From positions 1-64,000 of the forward strand of contig JAFSDJ010000043.1 of assembly GCA_017436305.1 (NCBI GenBank): a stretch of DNA of 64,000 bases, written 5' to 3'. Source of the stretch: Lachnospiraceae bacterium (lineage in GTDB: Bacteria; Bacillota; Clostridia; Lachnospirales; Lachnospiraceae). The translations under genes were made by a program, and so were the position numbers. Under the pieces are notes generated by a model that saw nothing but the letters and a program-made list of their open reading frames with translations, ran no database searches and was not told where the DNA came from. Below are positions 17,533-27,298 of the stretch, one piece after another (the stretch's first letter is position 1; the number at the start of each line of letters is the position of its first letter).

Positions 17533-18228
17533 CTATTTGTAATAAGAAAGCTTCTTTTCTATTTTTTCCATTATAAGAGCAACAAGTAAATTAAATATGT
17601 AATAAAAAACACCTGCTGCCACAAAGGCCATCATACTCTTTTCCGCTGCTGCAATCTGCTTTGCAATTGTAAACATTTCTGTTACGGAAAGCACAAAGGC
17701 CAAAGAGGTGTCCTTAACCAGCGTAATTACCTCATTAGTTACCGGCGGTAAAATTCTCTTAATTACCTGAGGCAGAATAATCCGAAAGAACGTACTTGCC
17801 TTAGAATATCCGAGCATTTTGGCAGCCTCATACTGTCCTACGGGAATAGACTCAATTCCGGCTCTGTAGATTTCAGCAAAATAGGCTGCATAATTTAACA
17901 CAAATCCTATAATTACCGCTACAATACGATAGGAACTGGAAATGGGAATTTTAAACACATAATAAGGCGCAAAATATACCACAAACAATTGAAGCATTAA
18001 AGGAGTTCCCCTCATAATAGAAATATAGATTTTGGTTACTCCTCTTAAAAATCCGTTTTTTGCCATTCTTCCAAAGGCTAACACAAGGCCTAGCGGAAGT
18101 GAAAAAAGTAATGTCAGCACAAATATTTCCGCCGTTACAAGCATTCCTTTTCCTAATTGTAAAAGCATGGTTGCAAAACTCATAAAATCCTCCCAGACTG
18201 GAAAAGGACTGTTATAAAACAGTCCCAC
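17533..18228 (-). CDS. Polar amino-acid ABC transporter, permease
   Basis: Inner-membrane permease of 231 residues with about five hydrophobic helices, of the HisMQ/GlnP type. The EAA-type cytoplasmic loop reads EAAKMLGYSKASTFFRIILPQ, where the coupling helix meets the ATPase, and the typical SIMRGTPLMLQLFV segment lies in the first half. It sits between the binding protein and ATPase genes and probably works as a homodimer because only one permease gene is present. Confidence 0.95.
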   Translation of the reverse strand: MGLFYNSPFPVWEDFMSFATMLLQLGKGMLVTAEIFVLTLLFSLPLGLVLAFGRMAKNGFLRGVTKIYISIMRGTPLMLQLFVVYFAPYYVFKIPISSSYRIVAVIIGFVLNYAAYFAEIYRAGIESIPVGQYEAAKMLGYSKASTFFRIILPQVIKRILPPVTNEVITLVKDTSLAFVLSVTEMFTIAKQIAAAEKSMMAFVAAGVFYYIFNLLVALIMEKIEKKLSYYK

Positions 18229-18234
18229 CCATTT

Positions 18235-19044
18235 TTATTTTCCTAAGCAAACACTTTCTGAAAGGCCCCATTCTTCTGCGATTTTCGCAAAAGTACCGTC
18301 TTCTACCATTTCCATTAAGGTTGCTTCTACTTCATCTTTTAATTGTTCATTTCCAAGTAAAAAACCAACTGCATACTGCTCTGTTGCCAGTAACTGCTCC
18401 AGTTTTACAAACTTTCCTTCTCTTGTGGAAAGCTGATAATCTGCTACACCAACATCCATTGCAACTGCATCTACTGCGCCTGCCTCCAAATCCATAAATG
18501 CTGTGTTATAATCAGCAAACTGTGTCAAGGAACCAAAAGAAGCTGTCAGTGCCAGGTTTTCTTCATTGTCTTCTTCGTCAGTTAAAGCTGCAAGTGCTGA
18601 AGAATCTGCCTGTACTGCTACTGCTTTTCCTGCCAAGTCATCAAATGTAGTAATACCGCTGTCTGCTGCCACTACAAATACCTGACTGTTATCTACATAA
18701 GGCTTTGTAAAAGTATATTTATCTTCACGACCATTCATAGTAAAGCCATTCCAGATACAATCGATAGTTCCGGAAGATAACTCCATATCTTTTGCATCCC
18801 AGTCAATAGGCTGTTTTACTAATTCCCAGCCTTTTCTCTTACATACTTCTTCTGCTAAGGATAAGTCAAATCCCACATATTCACCATTCTCATCCATATA
18901 ACCATATGGTGGGAATTCTGCATCAAATCCTACAGTAAAAGTTTTTCTCTCTCCTGTTTCACTGACTTTTTCTGTTTTACCGCAACCGGTCAATATACCA
19001 ACAGACAATACTGCCATTGCTGCTAATACTAATATTTTTTTCAT
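18235..19044 (-). CDS. Polar amino-acid ABC transporter, substrate-binding lipoprotein
   Basis: Extracytoplasmic solute-binding protein of 269 residues anchored by lipid. The lipobox is LTGC, with the lipidated Cys near residue 22 after a short signal peptide (MKKILVLAAMAVLSVG). The mature part is a family-3 binding protein: FTVGFDAEFPPYGYMDENG, then GFDLSLAEEV, and IDCIWNGFTMNGRE, which usually contacts the alpha-amino and carboxyl groups of the ligand. I start at MKKIL because GGAGG lies seven bases upstream. It is first in the operon, and a palindromic promoter-like region precedes it. Confidence 0.94.
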   Translation of the reverse strand: MKKILVLAAMAVLSVGILTGCGKTEKVSETGERKTFTVGFDAEFPPYGYMDENGEYVGFDLSLAEEVCKRKGWELVKQPIDWDAKDMELSSGTIDCIWNGFTMNGREDKYTFTKPYVDNSQVFVVAADSGITTFDDLAGKAVAVQADSSALAALTDEEDNEENLALTASFGSLTQFADYNTAFMDLEAGAVDAVAMDVGVADYQLSTREGKFVKLEQLLATEQYAVGFLLGNEQLKDEVEATLMEMVEDGTFAKIAEEWGLSESVCLGK

Positions 19045-19068
19045 AATATTTCCTCCACTTTTCTTTGA

Positions 19069-19103
19069 TTGCACAATACTATGCTAAAGTATTCACGGTG
19101 CAA
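19069..19103 (-). promoter_or_regulatory. Promoter with inverted repeat before the amino-acid ABC operon
   Basis: TTGCAC and GTGCAA form an outer inverted repeat, with ATACT and AGTAT nested inside. On the minus strand TTGCAC (-35-like) and TAGTAT (-10-like) are 16 bp apart, so the palindrome would overlap the promoter. This is an operator candidate only; no T-run follows, so it is not a terminator. Confidence 0.35.
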
Positions 19104-19133
19104 TAGTATCATTCCATCTGCTATTCTGTCAAT

Positions 19134-20330
19134 TTACTTTTGGTTTTTTTTCTCATAAACAGACACTTTTTGTAAAATCTCGCTGGAAAATTCCGGGTAA
19201 TCCCTGGCCAGCTTTTTAAGCTCCATGCTGGCATACTCTGCAAGCTTTGTATTGTATTCCATTTGTTTTCTAAGATTCTGTCTTCTTAAGATATAATTGT
19301 GTCTGACTTCTACCATTTCTTTTTTATCTAAAATTGCCTCAGCCTGACGAATCCAGATAAGGGGATCAAATAAATGGTATTCCTTCAAAATCCCTACAAG
19401 TTTTTGTTCATGAAATTCCAAGTCCTCTTCTACCTGCCGTATCTTTTCTCGTTGGGCCCGTTCCTCTACATACTGGGTTCTAAGTCTTTCTAATTCCTTT
19501 CCTGAAGTAATTTCATATTTAGCATATAAGTATTCTAAAAGGCTGGTGTTATTAATGTAACGGATTTTCACTTTATTTTGCAGCAATATTACTTTATTCA
19601 GACTTGCCGATGCCCGTTCCAGTTCTTCTATATTTTCTGTATATTTCATATAAATAACAGTCAGTACAATAGCGGCAGTAGCGGCAGTAATCATATATCC
19701 TACCTTTGCATCCATAGAAAGAGCAAACTGTAAAAATAAAAGAAGTACAATACATGCAAATACCGCGCAGACACAAATAGTTGCCATTCCTTTAAGGTTC
19801 ATAAGCCCTACTCCGGCTTCATGCTTTCTATACTGGCAGGCGTGTTTTTCTCCCTCTAAGCGATGTAAATCCTGATGAATGGCATTCTGATAAGCCTCTG
19901 CTTCCTTAATTTTAATAATTCCTTCCTCGGCTACATCTTTAAGCCTTACCATTTTACTATAATCTTTATCACTCATAGTTCGTTTCTTTCCCTGATACTG
20001 CTTAGTGTCTAAGGAAAGCATTACAATACTACTGGCATGATCTTCTAATTCTTTTTTTTGCGGTCCCTTAATCTGTTCCACTTCTTCCATGTCTTTTAAG
20101 TAAGAATTTACCAGCTCATACTCACCCTTTAAAGAATCCATTTCTTTTACAGCCTCTGACATTTGTTCTAAACAGCTGTCTACAAACTGTCTTCTCTGCT
20201 CTTTATCAAATACATCAATGTCCTCTCTGGATAAATAAATCTCCTGATCGGGCTGTTTTGAAACCTCCTCACCCAGGTCCTGTATTTGTTGTTCCTTATC
20301 TCTTTTAAAAATTTTACTAAAAAATTTCAT
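19134..20330 (-). CDS. Two-TM coiled-coil protein of the three-gene 19-26 kb locus
   Basis: Unrecognised protein of 398 residues. A charged, probably coiled-coil N-terminal half (about 45-170) leads into two adjacent hydrophobic helices (about 178-202 and 206-226), then a second long charged helical region (about 230-330) and a basic tail. The hairpin of two membrane helices between coiled coils suggests a cytoplasmic scaffold attached to the membrane. It begins 7 bp after the 712-residue gene stops, so it is the last gene of a tight operon. No enzymatic motif is seen. Its conserved company, rather than its sequence, is the best clue to function. Confidence 0.75.
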   Translation of the reverse strand: MKFFSKIFKRDKEQQIQDLGEEVSKQPDQEIYLSREDIDVFDKEQRRQFVDSCLEQMSEAVKEMDSLKGEYELVNSYLKDMEEVEQIKGPQKKELEDHASSIVMLSLDTKQYQGKKRTMSDKDYSKMVRLKDVAEEGIIKIKEAEAYQNAIHQDLHRLEGEKHACQYRKHEAGVGLMNLKGMATICVCAVFACIVLLLFLQFALSMDAKVGYMITAATAAIVLTVIYMKYTENIEELERASASLNKVILLQNKVKIRYINNTSLLEYLYAKYEITSGKELERLRTQYVEERAQREKIRQVEEDLEFHEQKLVGILKEYHLFDPLIWIRQAEAILDKKEMVEVRHNYILRRQNLRKQMEYNTKLAEYASMELKKLARDYPEFSSEILQKVSVYEKKNQK

Positions 20331-20337
20331 TTTAATA

Positions 20338-22476
20338 TCAGCACCTATCTAAATATTCTTCTTTCCATTTTTCAAGCTGGGTCGCTATTTCTTCATAATA
20401 CAGATTTTTATCTTCCTTGGGCAAAAGAGCTATATCAATCTGCTTTTTTTCCTCCGATTGCTGCCAGGCCTCTTCTACTTCTTCCATTTCCTTTTCCAAC
20501 TTTAGCCCTTCCTCATAATAAAGATGATTAGCAGAGGTTAACTCTATGTAATCCTTTTTAGTCAGTTCCATTCTTTTGCATAACAGAAAGCATCTTATTT
20601 CTTCTTTATCACCGTTTTTTTCATAGGCTTCTAAAAAGCAATCTGCTGCCGTTTCAAACTGGAATAATTTTACATAAGCACATGCCATATTGTGCAATGT
20701 GAGACTTTCAAGTTTTTTATCTCTGCCCTCTAAATCCATGCAAAGCCTGGTGTATTCTATAACTGCCAGTGCATATTTTTTCTGCATCAGCAAATAGTCT
20801 CCTCTGTTTTTCCTTCTTTCATATATGGATAAATTTTCATTTTCTTTTAACGTTGCAGAAATCTGTCTGATATCCTCTGCTGTTTTAAAATAACTATCCT
20901 CTAAAATGATGGAAGCAAAAGCAGCAAGGGTTCCATTAAAATCCATAACTTCTCTAAGCTTTTTAGCAACTGACTGCATGCCACACTGCTCATCTATCCA
21001 GTGAATTAACTCCTCTGTCATAATGTCTCTGTCTAACAAATGTACATTTCTGCAAATATAATAGCAAAGCTCCTCTATGAACCAAATGCCTTTATCATTT
21101 TTATAAAACCTGTACGGCTCTCTGGCATATGTGCCCATGCAAAGAGAAACATTACACCCCACATCCGGCACCGTTCCATCCTCTATTGTAATAGTCTGTT
21201 CCACACTAATACCGGAAGGTTGCCTAAACTCACCAAATCCTTTATCCTCCACATAAATGTCTATTTCACTTTCACTTCTCATAGACACTTTAAGCAAAAA
21301 TCTTACCCCTTTGTTAATAAAGGACTCAAAATCTTTTAAATAAACCGGTACTTCCTTTTGTACACCACCCTCTAAGGAGGTAATTAAAAAATGAAGTTTT
21401 GGCTCTTCCTTTAAAAAAAACGCTCCTGTATATTTGGCTTCGTACCAATTTTGGCCTCCATCTAACAATGGGTAATAAGAAACCTGTCCTTTTTCTTTTA
21501 CCCTCATGCCCAGGTTCATTTTCAGCTTTTCTTCACCTAAAAAAATATGTTTCGCAAATATTTCACTTTTTAAAACTCTTTCTCTGGCTCCAAAACATGC
21601 TCCCTTACTATAAAGATTATTTCCTTCAAATACTCTGCGGCTTTTACACAAAAAGCGTAAAGACTTTTCATACCAGCCTCCAAAAAATCCTTCTCCAATA
21701 AAAAACACGCTAGATAAAAGCTTTCCATCCACATACTCTGTAAGAAGCTCTAAAAACTGTTCATCTAATTTTTTACCATAGCTTGCTTTTTCTTCTTCAT
21801 TTTCAAATGCTTTACGCGCTTTTATGGATTCATAATCATTTCTTTCTATCATTGCTACAATAGGTGCAGTATGAAGATTTCTGGAAAAAGTGTAAGACTT
21901 TAAATTATTTGAAGTAAAGTCAAACACTGCCACCTGATAATGCCATAATTCTTCCGGCTGATTTAACACATAATAATATAAACATTCCTGTCTGTCTCCT
22001 AAAAATATATGGTCGTTATCAACAGGTAACTTATCCTTTAACCTATTTAACAGCGCTACTGTTTCGTCCGTTAGCTGTTCCACCGTAATCATAAGGGAAA
22101 CAACTTCTCCTGTTCCAATAATAAAATTTAAAAGGGAATAGCACTTTTTTACAAAAAGGAAAAACAACTCTTCGCCTGAAAATTCTCTGTTTTCAACAGT
22201 AATGTTTTCCTGTCTGCTTGCCATACGAAATAAGTCTTTTATTAAAATTCCTTTTCCTTCCCCTGAATGCTTTAGTGCCTCTTTTCCAAAAAACCACTGA
22301 CTCATTTCATGTCTTTTAGACAAACACATGGGGATATTATATTCTTCTACTCCACCCGGTCTTAATGTGACAGGCTTTGTATCATCTAAGTATAAATAAC
22401 TCATTTGCAGATAATCCTCTGCAATATCCATACCAATTACGATTTTTGGCCTTTTATTTTCTTTCTTTTCTTCCAT
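20338..22476 (-). CDS. Hsp70/actin-like plus TPR protein (DUF5716-like)
   Basis: Protein of 712 residues without signal peptide or membrane helix. The N-terminal part resembles an Hsp70/actin-type nucleotide-binding fold: KIVIGMDIAEDYLQMSYLY (11-29) looks like the first phosphate loop, and VAVFDFTSNNLKSYTF near residue 175 could be the second, although both lack the usual Gly-Thr residues. The C-terminal third contains TPR-like helices around RGDYLLMQKKYALAVIEY and HNMACAYVKLFQFETA. I recall this family as DUF5716, found beside DUF5717 in Lachnospiraceae; that is memory, not a search. It lies 17 bp after the 1185-residue gene, and the genes are probably co-transcribed. Its role is unknown. 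Confidence 0.7.
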   Translation of the reverse strand: MEEKKENKRPKIVIGMDIAEDYLQMSYLYLDDTKPVTLRPGGVEEYNIPMCLSKRHEMSQWFFGKEALKHSGEGKGILIKDLFRMASRQENITVENREFSGEELFFLFVKKCYSLLNFIIGTGEVVSLMITVEQLTDETVALLNRLKDKLPVDNDHIFLGDRQECLYYYVLNQPEELWHYQVAVFDFTSNNLKSYTFSRNLHTAPIVAMIERNDYESIKARKAFENEEEKASYGKKLDEQFLELLTEYVDGKLLSSVFFIGEGFFGGWYEKSLRFLCKSRRVFEGNNLYSKGACFGARERVLKSEIFAKHIFLGEEKLKMNLGMRVKEKGQVSYYPLLDGGQNWYEAKYTGAFFLKEEPKLHFLITSLEGGVQKEVPVYLKDFESFINKGVRFLLKVSMRSESEIDIYVEDKGFGEFRQPSGISVEQTITIEDGTVPDVGCNVSLCMGTYAREPYRFYKNDKGIWFIEELCYYICRNVHLLDRDIMTEELIHWIDEQCGMQSVAKKLREVMDFNGTLAAFASIILEDSYFKTAEDIRQISATLKENENLSIYERRKNRGDYLLMQKKYALAVIEYTRLCMDLEGRDKKLESLTLHNMACAYVKLFQFETAADCFLEAYEKNGDKEEIRCFLLCKRMELTKKDYIELTSANHLYYEEGLKLEKEMEEVEEAWQQSEEKKQIDIALLPKEDKNLYYEEIATQLEKWKEEYLDRC

Positions 22477-22493
22477 GTATCTCTCCTGCCCGG

Positions 22494-25400
22494 TTATTTG
22501 GCTGTAAACAGTCTGTCACACTGCCATATCTTTTTCGCATACTCTCCCGCAATTTCTGTCATAGAATCATATTCCTTTAAGCTTTGACTCATCGCCATTT
22601 CATTAATAATTTTGTAACGGTTTTCCGCCCTCTCGCCTACCGTATCATTTTTCTCTATCGTTCCACTTTCTGTTAAGGTTTCCTTACCATTTTTTATCTC
22701 CGTAATATAATACTGTAATCTTTCTCCAAAAAACAGCACAAATTTCTTCAGGAATATATTTCCATATACTTCCTGCATTTCTTCATTTTGATATTTACTG
22801 CAAAATCCGCCTTCTTTTTCTATAACATAATGAATTACAGCCCTGCTGCCAGGTTCTCCCCGGTACTCAATAAAGGTATAGTTATTGTATAAATTAATAA
22901 CCGGAAATATGTCTCTGTATTCCAAGTAGAAAGGGAAAAACGTATCCTGCTTTAACATCTGCATAAGGAAGGACTGTATCATTTGCTTTTCCTCTAAGGA
23001 CAATGTCCCTTCCCCTTTTGAAAAGTATTTAAGAAAAGCAAGCATGCATACTTTAGAAAGCTTTCCCTTTTTCTTGTAAAATGAAATCATATTTTCAAAC
23101 AGACGTTCTTCTGTAATTTGTTCTTTCACAAAATACTCATAAGCACTTTCTGATAAATATCCTTCTACCAGCTCTTCATCCGGGTTGCCTAAAAGATAAT
23201 AAGCAAACACCTCTTCTTTTCTGGCTAAAAAACAACCGCTGAACAGACAGATTAAAAGAATTCTTTCCGCAAAATCATAAGCTTCCACCCCTGCATTTAC
23301 TGCGGCCTGCCATATTTCTCTTAAATATCGTGGATTTGCCTGTTCATATTTCATCAGATAATCAAGTATTTTCCCATTGTACTTTTTATTTTTAAATACA
23401 TAATTGCACAAATTTAAAAGTCCCGTATTTCTATGGTTAGCAACTGCTAACTTATAATTACACAATTGTACCAAAGTTTTTGGGGAAACACCTTCAAATC
23501 CAAAGTCCGTTACTACTTGATATGCTTTTTCATACATTTCCCTTATCACAAGATAAGAAAGCATTTCTGCTCTTTCCTTTTGGTTAAAAAGGTCAAATTC
23601 CATTGTTTCCAAATAATCATCTAACTGTTCTGTTGCATTTTTTTCATATAGATAAGGAATTACCTTTAAGAAAATTTCCTTCTTTAATTCTCTTTTTATT
23701 TGGTTGCCTTCTATTAAAATTTTATAACCCTGCATGTGGGAATCCTGAATTTTAGACTGACTCCTTTGCTCATGACTCATATATAGGAAAAATCCCAAAT
23801 GTTTTTCCACTTTATCCTCTAAGGTTACTAAGAAGGCCTCCGGACGCAAATATCGGTTCAACTGATATAATTTTTTCTGGCTGTAACGATTGCCCCATTT
23901 ATCCTCTAAAAAAATCATATAATCCTCTGTATAAAGAGAAATGTGTGCTTTCCCTTCCTGTAAAGGATAAACATGTTCTCCTTCTATTTGTCCGCTTAAA
24001 ACTACCACCTGCTTCATTTCCGGTGTTTTTGCCTGAACCTCATATAAAAATAACAGTTTTACAAAGTCTTCTGCTAACTCTTTTGAAATCATTGATTCTT
24101 TTACAAATTTTTTGTACAGAAATGCCAGATGTTTATTCATATGTCCGGCTTTTATCTGTTTTTCTAAAAAGGTCTGAATCTGTTTTTCATAAGATAAATA
24201 AAGTTCCGGAATCTCCTCTTTATGGGCTGTCACGTTTGCATAAATGTACGCAGCATTTTCATAGTCCATAGTGCACTCATAGGAAAAATAGAGAAGCACC
24301 GTTTTAGGAAGAAGTTCTTCTTTTCCCTTATCAAGACTTAGCATATAATACTCATAAAGCCTTGTAATCCTAAGTTCTTCCTTTACTGCCATATCATACC
24401 AGTAAAACCATTTTTCTCCTGTTTTGTTACCTTTAATGAGTAAATTACAAATAACGCCAAGCACTTCCTTACCAGGTTTTTTTTCATAACATGCTTTTAA
24501 TATTTGAAACAGTTTTTTTGAATATTCCTTTTCTTTCCCTGCCAGATAAACAATCTGATTTATAACCTCCTCTGTAAGCAGGTCATTTCTAATAAGAAAG
24601 AAAAGCATTTGCTGTTCATAATCTCCCAGTCTTATAAGATTTACTGCTTTTTTTCGTAATGCCAAATAGGATTCCACATATAAAAGAGGGGAATTGCTTC
24701 CGTTTTGATAAGCCTTTTCTAACTGAACCTGTCTCTGTACATAATCATTTTCATATTCTTCTTTCAAATATAAAAGCATCCATAAAAGCAACGTACTGTT
24801 TTTATTTTTTTCATAGAGGTTTTCTATCATAGATGTAGCTTTTTCAATGACTTTATCACTTTTTTCGTAAAGTGCATTCACATAGAGAAAATAGCCATAA
24901 GTTTCATCATCACACCCATGTTCCTCTATCATATTTTCTACATTTCGAAGAACCCATTTTGCCTCGTTTACCTTTTCTTCAATCACGAGAATCTGAGCCT
25001 GATATAGCCTTGCCTGTATATTCCTGCTGTTAAGCTTTAACATTTTATCCACAATAGCTTTGGCATTTTCAAAAAAGACCGTTTCTGATATTTTCTTAAT
25101 GCGGAAATCTACATAAGCTCTTACAAACTGCACGGTGAGCTTCTTCATGTCTCTTCTGTAAGAAACCTCTCTTCCAAAGTTTTTCTGATTTTTTACGGTA
25201 ACATGAAATTCTAAAGATACCATAGAATTGAATAGACAGATTTTTCCCACATTAATTCCTTCGTGTAGCCGTTCTTCCAAAATATAATACGGAAGTTCAC
25301 ATCTGTTTCCTAAAAAGTCAGCTTCTAAAAGTTCTTCTTTTTCCAGTTGTAAAAAGGCACCTTCTGTTTTTAAAAATAATCGTAAATATCCCCATCCATT

Positions 25401-26051
25401 CCTTTCTAATACAAGTTTTTCCTGCTGGCGTCCCTGAATCTGTTCAAAAGCTGATTCTGATTCCGTAAGCATATATTCAATAGCCTTCTTTTTATGAATC
25501 ATCACAAGAAACTCTTCTACATTTTGTTCACTATTTTTATACTTGGAAAGCCCTTCATAGCCTGTTATGTATTGTCTGTCATTTCCTTTTAATATATTTT
25601 TAAAATCCTTAGAATAAAACAATTCTACTGCTTCATTCCAATTTGTTTTTGCCAGATTAGCAAAGTGAAACAGATTTTTCACTGCTCCCATAGAAGAATT
25701 AAGTATAACACTAGTCACACTTAATTCTAAAGGAAGCATAAACTGTCCTGCATTGGACATAACATAGATATCACTTTTTAAAGTATCTCCCTCTTCCATG
25801 CCGCTAGTATCACATATATAGGAAATCACGTTTTCTTCTCCGAATACTTCCTTCTTATCCAGTGAAACACGATAATTGGAGGAATATATAAATGCACGAA
25901 ACTCTTCTTTTAAATTACAACAAACAGTAAATTCTCCTGTTATCCTCTCGTTTATTCTTCCGGTAAGGGAAATTCTTGGAACGGAAAATTCTACAGTACC
26001 CGCAATATATTCATATTGTTCTCCTTTAAGACGTTTTAAAGTCTGCTTCAT
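22494..26051 (-). CDS. Large Ig-like plus helical-repeat protein (DUF5717-like)
   Basis: Protein of 1185 residues, the longest in the window. The first 110 residues look beta-rich and immunoglobulin-like (GTVEFSVPRISLTGRINER, then LPLELSVTSVIL); the middle, about 330-1000, appears to be a long alpha-solenoid of TPR-like pairs (RNIQARLYQAQILVIEEK is one). A beta-rich C-terminal part (about 1060-1185) includes FIEYRGEPGSRAVIHYVIEK. There is no signal peptide or membrane segment, so it is probably cytoplasmic. It heads the three-gene operon and has its own promoter region shared with the divergent aminotransferase gene. I recall the family as DUF5717. No function is known to me. Confidence 0.7.
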   Translation of the reverse strand: MKQTLKRLKGEQYEYIAGTVEFSVPRISLTGRINERITGEFTVCCNLKEEFRAFIYSSNYRVSLDKKEVFGEENVISYICDTSGMEEGDTLKSDIYVMSNAGQFMLPLELSVTSVILNSSMGAVKNLFHFANLAKTNWNEAVELFYSKDFKNILKGNDRQYITGYEGLSKYKNSEQNVEEFLVMIHKKKAIEYMLTESESAFEQIQGRQQEKLVLERNGWGYLRLFLKTEGAFLQLEKEELLEADFLGNRCELPYYILEERLHEGINVGKICLFNSMVSLEFHVTVKNQKNFGREVSYRRDMKKLTVQFVRAYVDFRIKKISETVFFENAKAIVDKMLKLNSRNIQARLYQAQILVIEEKVNEAKWVLRNVENMIEEHGCDDETYGYFLYVNALYEKSDKVIEKATSMIENLYEKNKNSTLLLWMLLYLKEEYENDYVQRQVQLEKAYQNGSNSPLLYVESYLALRKKAVNLIRLGDYEQQMLFFLIRNDLLTEEVINQIVYLAGKEKEYSKKLFQILKACYEKKPGKEVLGVICNLLIKGNKTGEKWFYWYDMAVKEELRITRLYEYYMLSLDKGKEELLPKTVLLYFSYECTMDYENAAYIYANVTAHKEEIPELYLSYEKQIQTFLEKQIKAGHMNKHLAFLYKKFVKESMISKELAEDFVKLLFLYEVQAKTPEMKQVVVLSGQIEGEHVYPLQEGKAHISLYTEDYMIFLEDKWGNRYSQKKLYQLNRYLRPEAFLVTLEDKVEKHLGFFLYMSHEQRSQSKIQDSHMQGYKILIEGNQIKRELKKEIFLKVIPYLYEKNATEQLDDYLETMEFDLFNQKERAEMLSYLVIREMYEKAYQVVTDFGFEGVSPKTLVQLCNYKLAVANHRNTGLLNLCNYVFKNKKYNGKILDYLMKYEQANPRYLREIWQAAVNAGVEAYDFAERILLICLFSGCFLARKEEVFAYYLLGNPDEELVEGYLSESAYEYFVKEQITEERLFENMISFYKKKGKLSKVCMLAFLKYFSKGEGTLSLEEKQMIQSFLMQMLKQDTFFPFYLEYRDIFPVINLYNNYTFIEYRGEPGSRAVIHYVIEKEGGFCSKYQNEEMQEVYGNIFLKKFVLFFGERLQYYITEIKNGKETLTESGTIEKNDTVGERAENRYKIINEMAMSQSLKEYDSMTEIAGEYAKKIWQCDRLFTAK

Positions 26052-26185
26052 AATACCGTTTCCTCCACTCTTGTTAAACTTGCATTTTCTTTTAAAGATA
26101 TTATAATGGATAAGAAAATAATATTTTTAGTATAACATTATTTTCCCATTTTCACAACCAATTACCAATAGCAAAGGAGATATTT

Positions 26186-27298
26186 ATGATACAGCATACA
26201 GACCATTTTCACGGCAGCGACCTGGAAAAAATAGAACAGACCTTTGGAATTCGCAAAGAAGAAATTATAAGCTTTAGTGCTAACATAAATCCTTTAGGTT
26301 TATCAGAAAACTTAAAAGCATACTTGTCTTCTCACTTAGATGTGATTACTACTTATCCGGATAGAGAATATACCGGTCTTTCAAATGCTATTTCTGAATA
26401 TACAAAATGCAATCCGGAAAATATTATTGTAGGAAATGGTGCTACGGAATTAATTTCTTTATTTTTTAGTGCTATCTCTCCAAAAAAAGCTTTGATCATA
26501 GGGCCTACCTATTCTGAATATGAAAGAGAAATTTCATTATCCGGTGGACAGATACATTACTATTTTACAAAAGAAGAAAACGACTTCCGGTTTCAGATGT
26601 CAGATTTTCTCATGGAAATGAAAAAAGATTACGACCTTGTTATACTTTGTAACCCCAACAATCCAACCTCTACTACATTAACAAAGAGGGAGCTGTCTAC
26701 TATTTTATCAAAGCTTAATGAGCAAAACGGTTATCTTTTAGTAGATGAAACTTATGTAGAGTTTGTTGATAATGTAGAGGAAATCTCAGCCGTTTCCTTA
26801 ACAGAACAGTTTTCCAATTTAGTGGTATTAAGAGGGATTTCCAAATTTTTTGCCTCTCCCGGTTTACGCCTTGGTTATGGCATAACAGGCAACAAGGATT
26901 TACTATCTTTCATTAAAGAGCATAAAAATCCATGGACAATTAATTCCGTTGCAGAAGCTGCCGGTTCTTTTATGTTTAGAGATAAAGCATATATTAAAAA
27001 AACCTCTGATTATATAAAAGAAGAACGGAATTTTGTCTGTAAAAGTCTTGCTTCCATAGAAGGACTTAAAATCTATAAAAGTACCTGCAATTTTGTACTT
27101 GTGAAAATAACAAAGGAAGGAATAAACGCGGATATTCTTTTTGATTATTGTATCAAAAAGAAATTCATGATCCGTAATTGTTCTTCCTTCCAGTCTTTAA
27201 ATAATCTTTATTTTCGTGTGTGCTTCATGAGGCACGAAGACAATTTGGCACTTCTTAACTCAATCAAAGAAGCTATGGAACAGGCTTACTTTTTATAG
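26186..27298 (+). CDS. PLP-dependent aminotransferase, CobD/HisC-like
   Basis: Fold-type I PLP enzyme of 370 residues. FHGSDLEKIEQTFGI and SANINPLG at the N-terminus are typical of the CobD (L-threonine-phosphate decarboxylase)/HisC branch; the PLP-contacting CNPNNPTS loop, the acidic residue in LLVDETYVEF, and the Schiff-base lysine in RGISKFFASPGLRLGYG are all present. AAGGAG precedes the ATG. No cobalamin or histidine synthesis genes are near, so the substrate is open: decarboxylase or aminotransferase. It is the only plus-strand gene between 11 and 37 kb, and its last 13 bases overlap the end of the convergent histidine kinase gene. Confidence 0.85.
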   Translation: MIQHTDHFHGSDLEKIEQTFGIRKEEIISFSANINPLGLSENLKAYLSSHLDVITTYPDREYTGLSNAISEYTKCNPENIIVGNGATELISLFFSAISPKKALIIGPTYSEYEREISLSGGQIHYYFTKEENDFRFQMSDFLMEMKKDYDLVILCNPNNPTSTTLTKRELSTILSKLNEQNGYLLVDETYVEFVDNVEEISAVSLTEQFSNLVVLRGISKFFASPGLRLGYGITGNKDLLSFIKEHKNPWTINSVAEAAGSFMFRDKAYIKKTSDYIKEERNFVCKSLASIEGLKIYKSTCNFVLVKITKEGINADILFDYCIKKKFMIRNCSSFQSLNNLYFRVCFMRHEDNLALLNSIKEAMEQAYFL

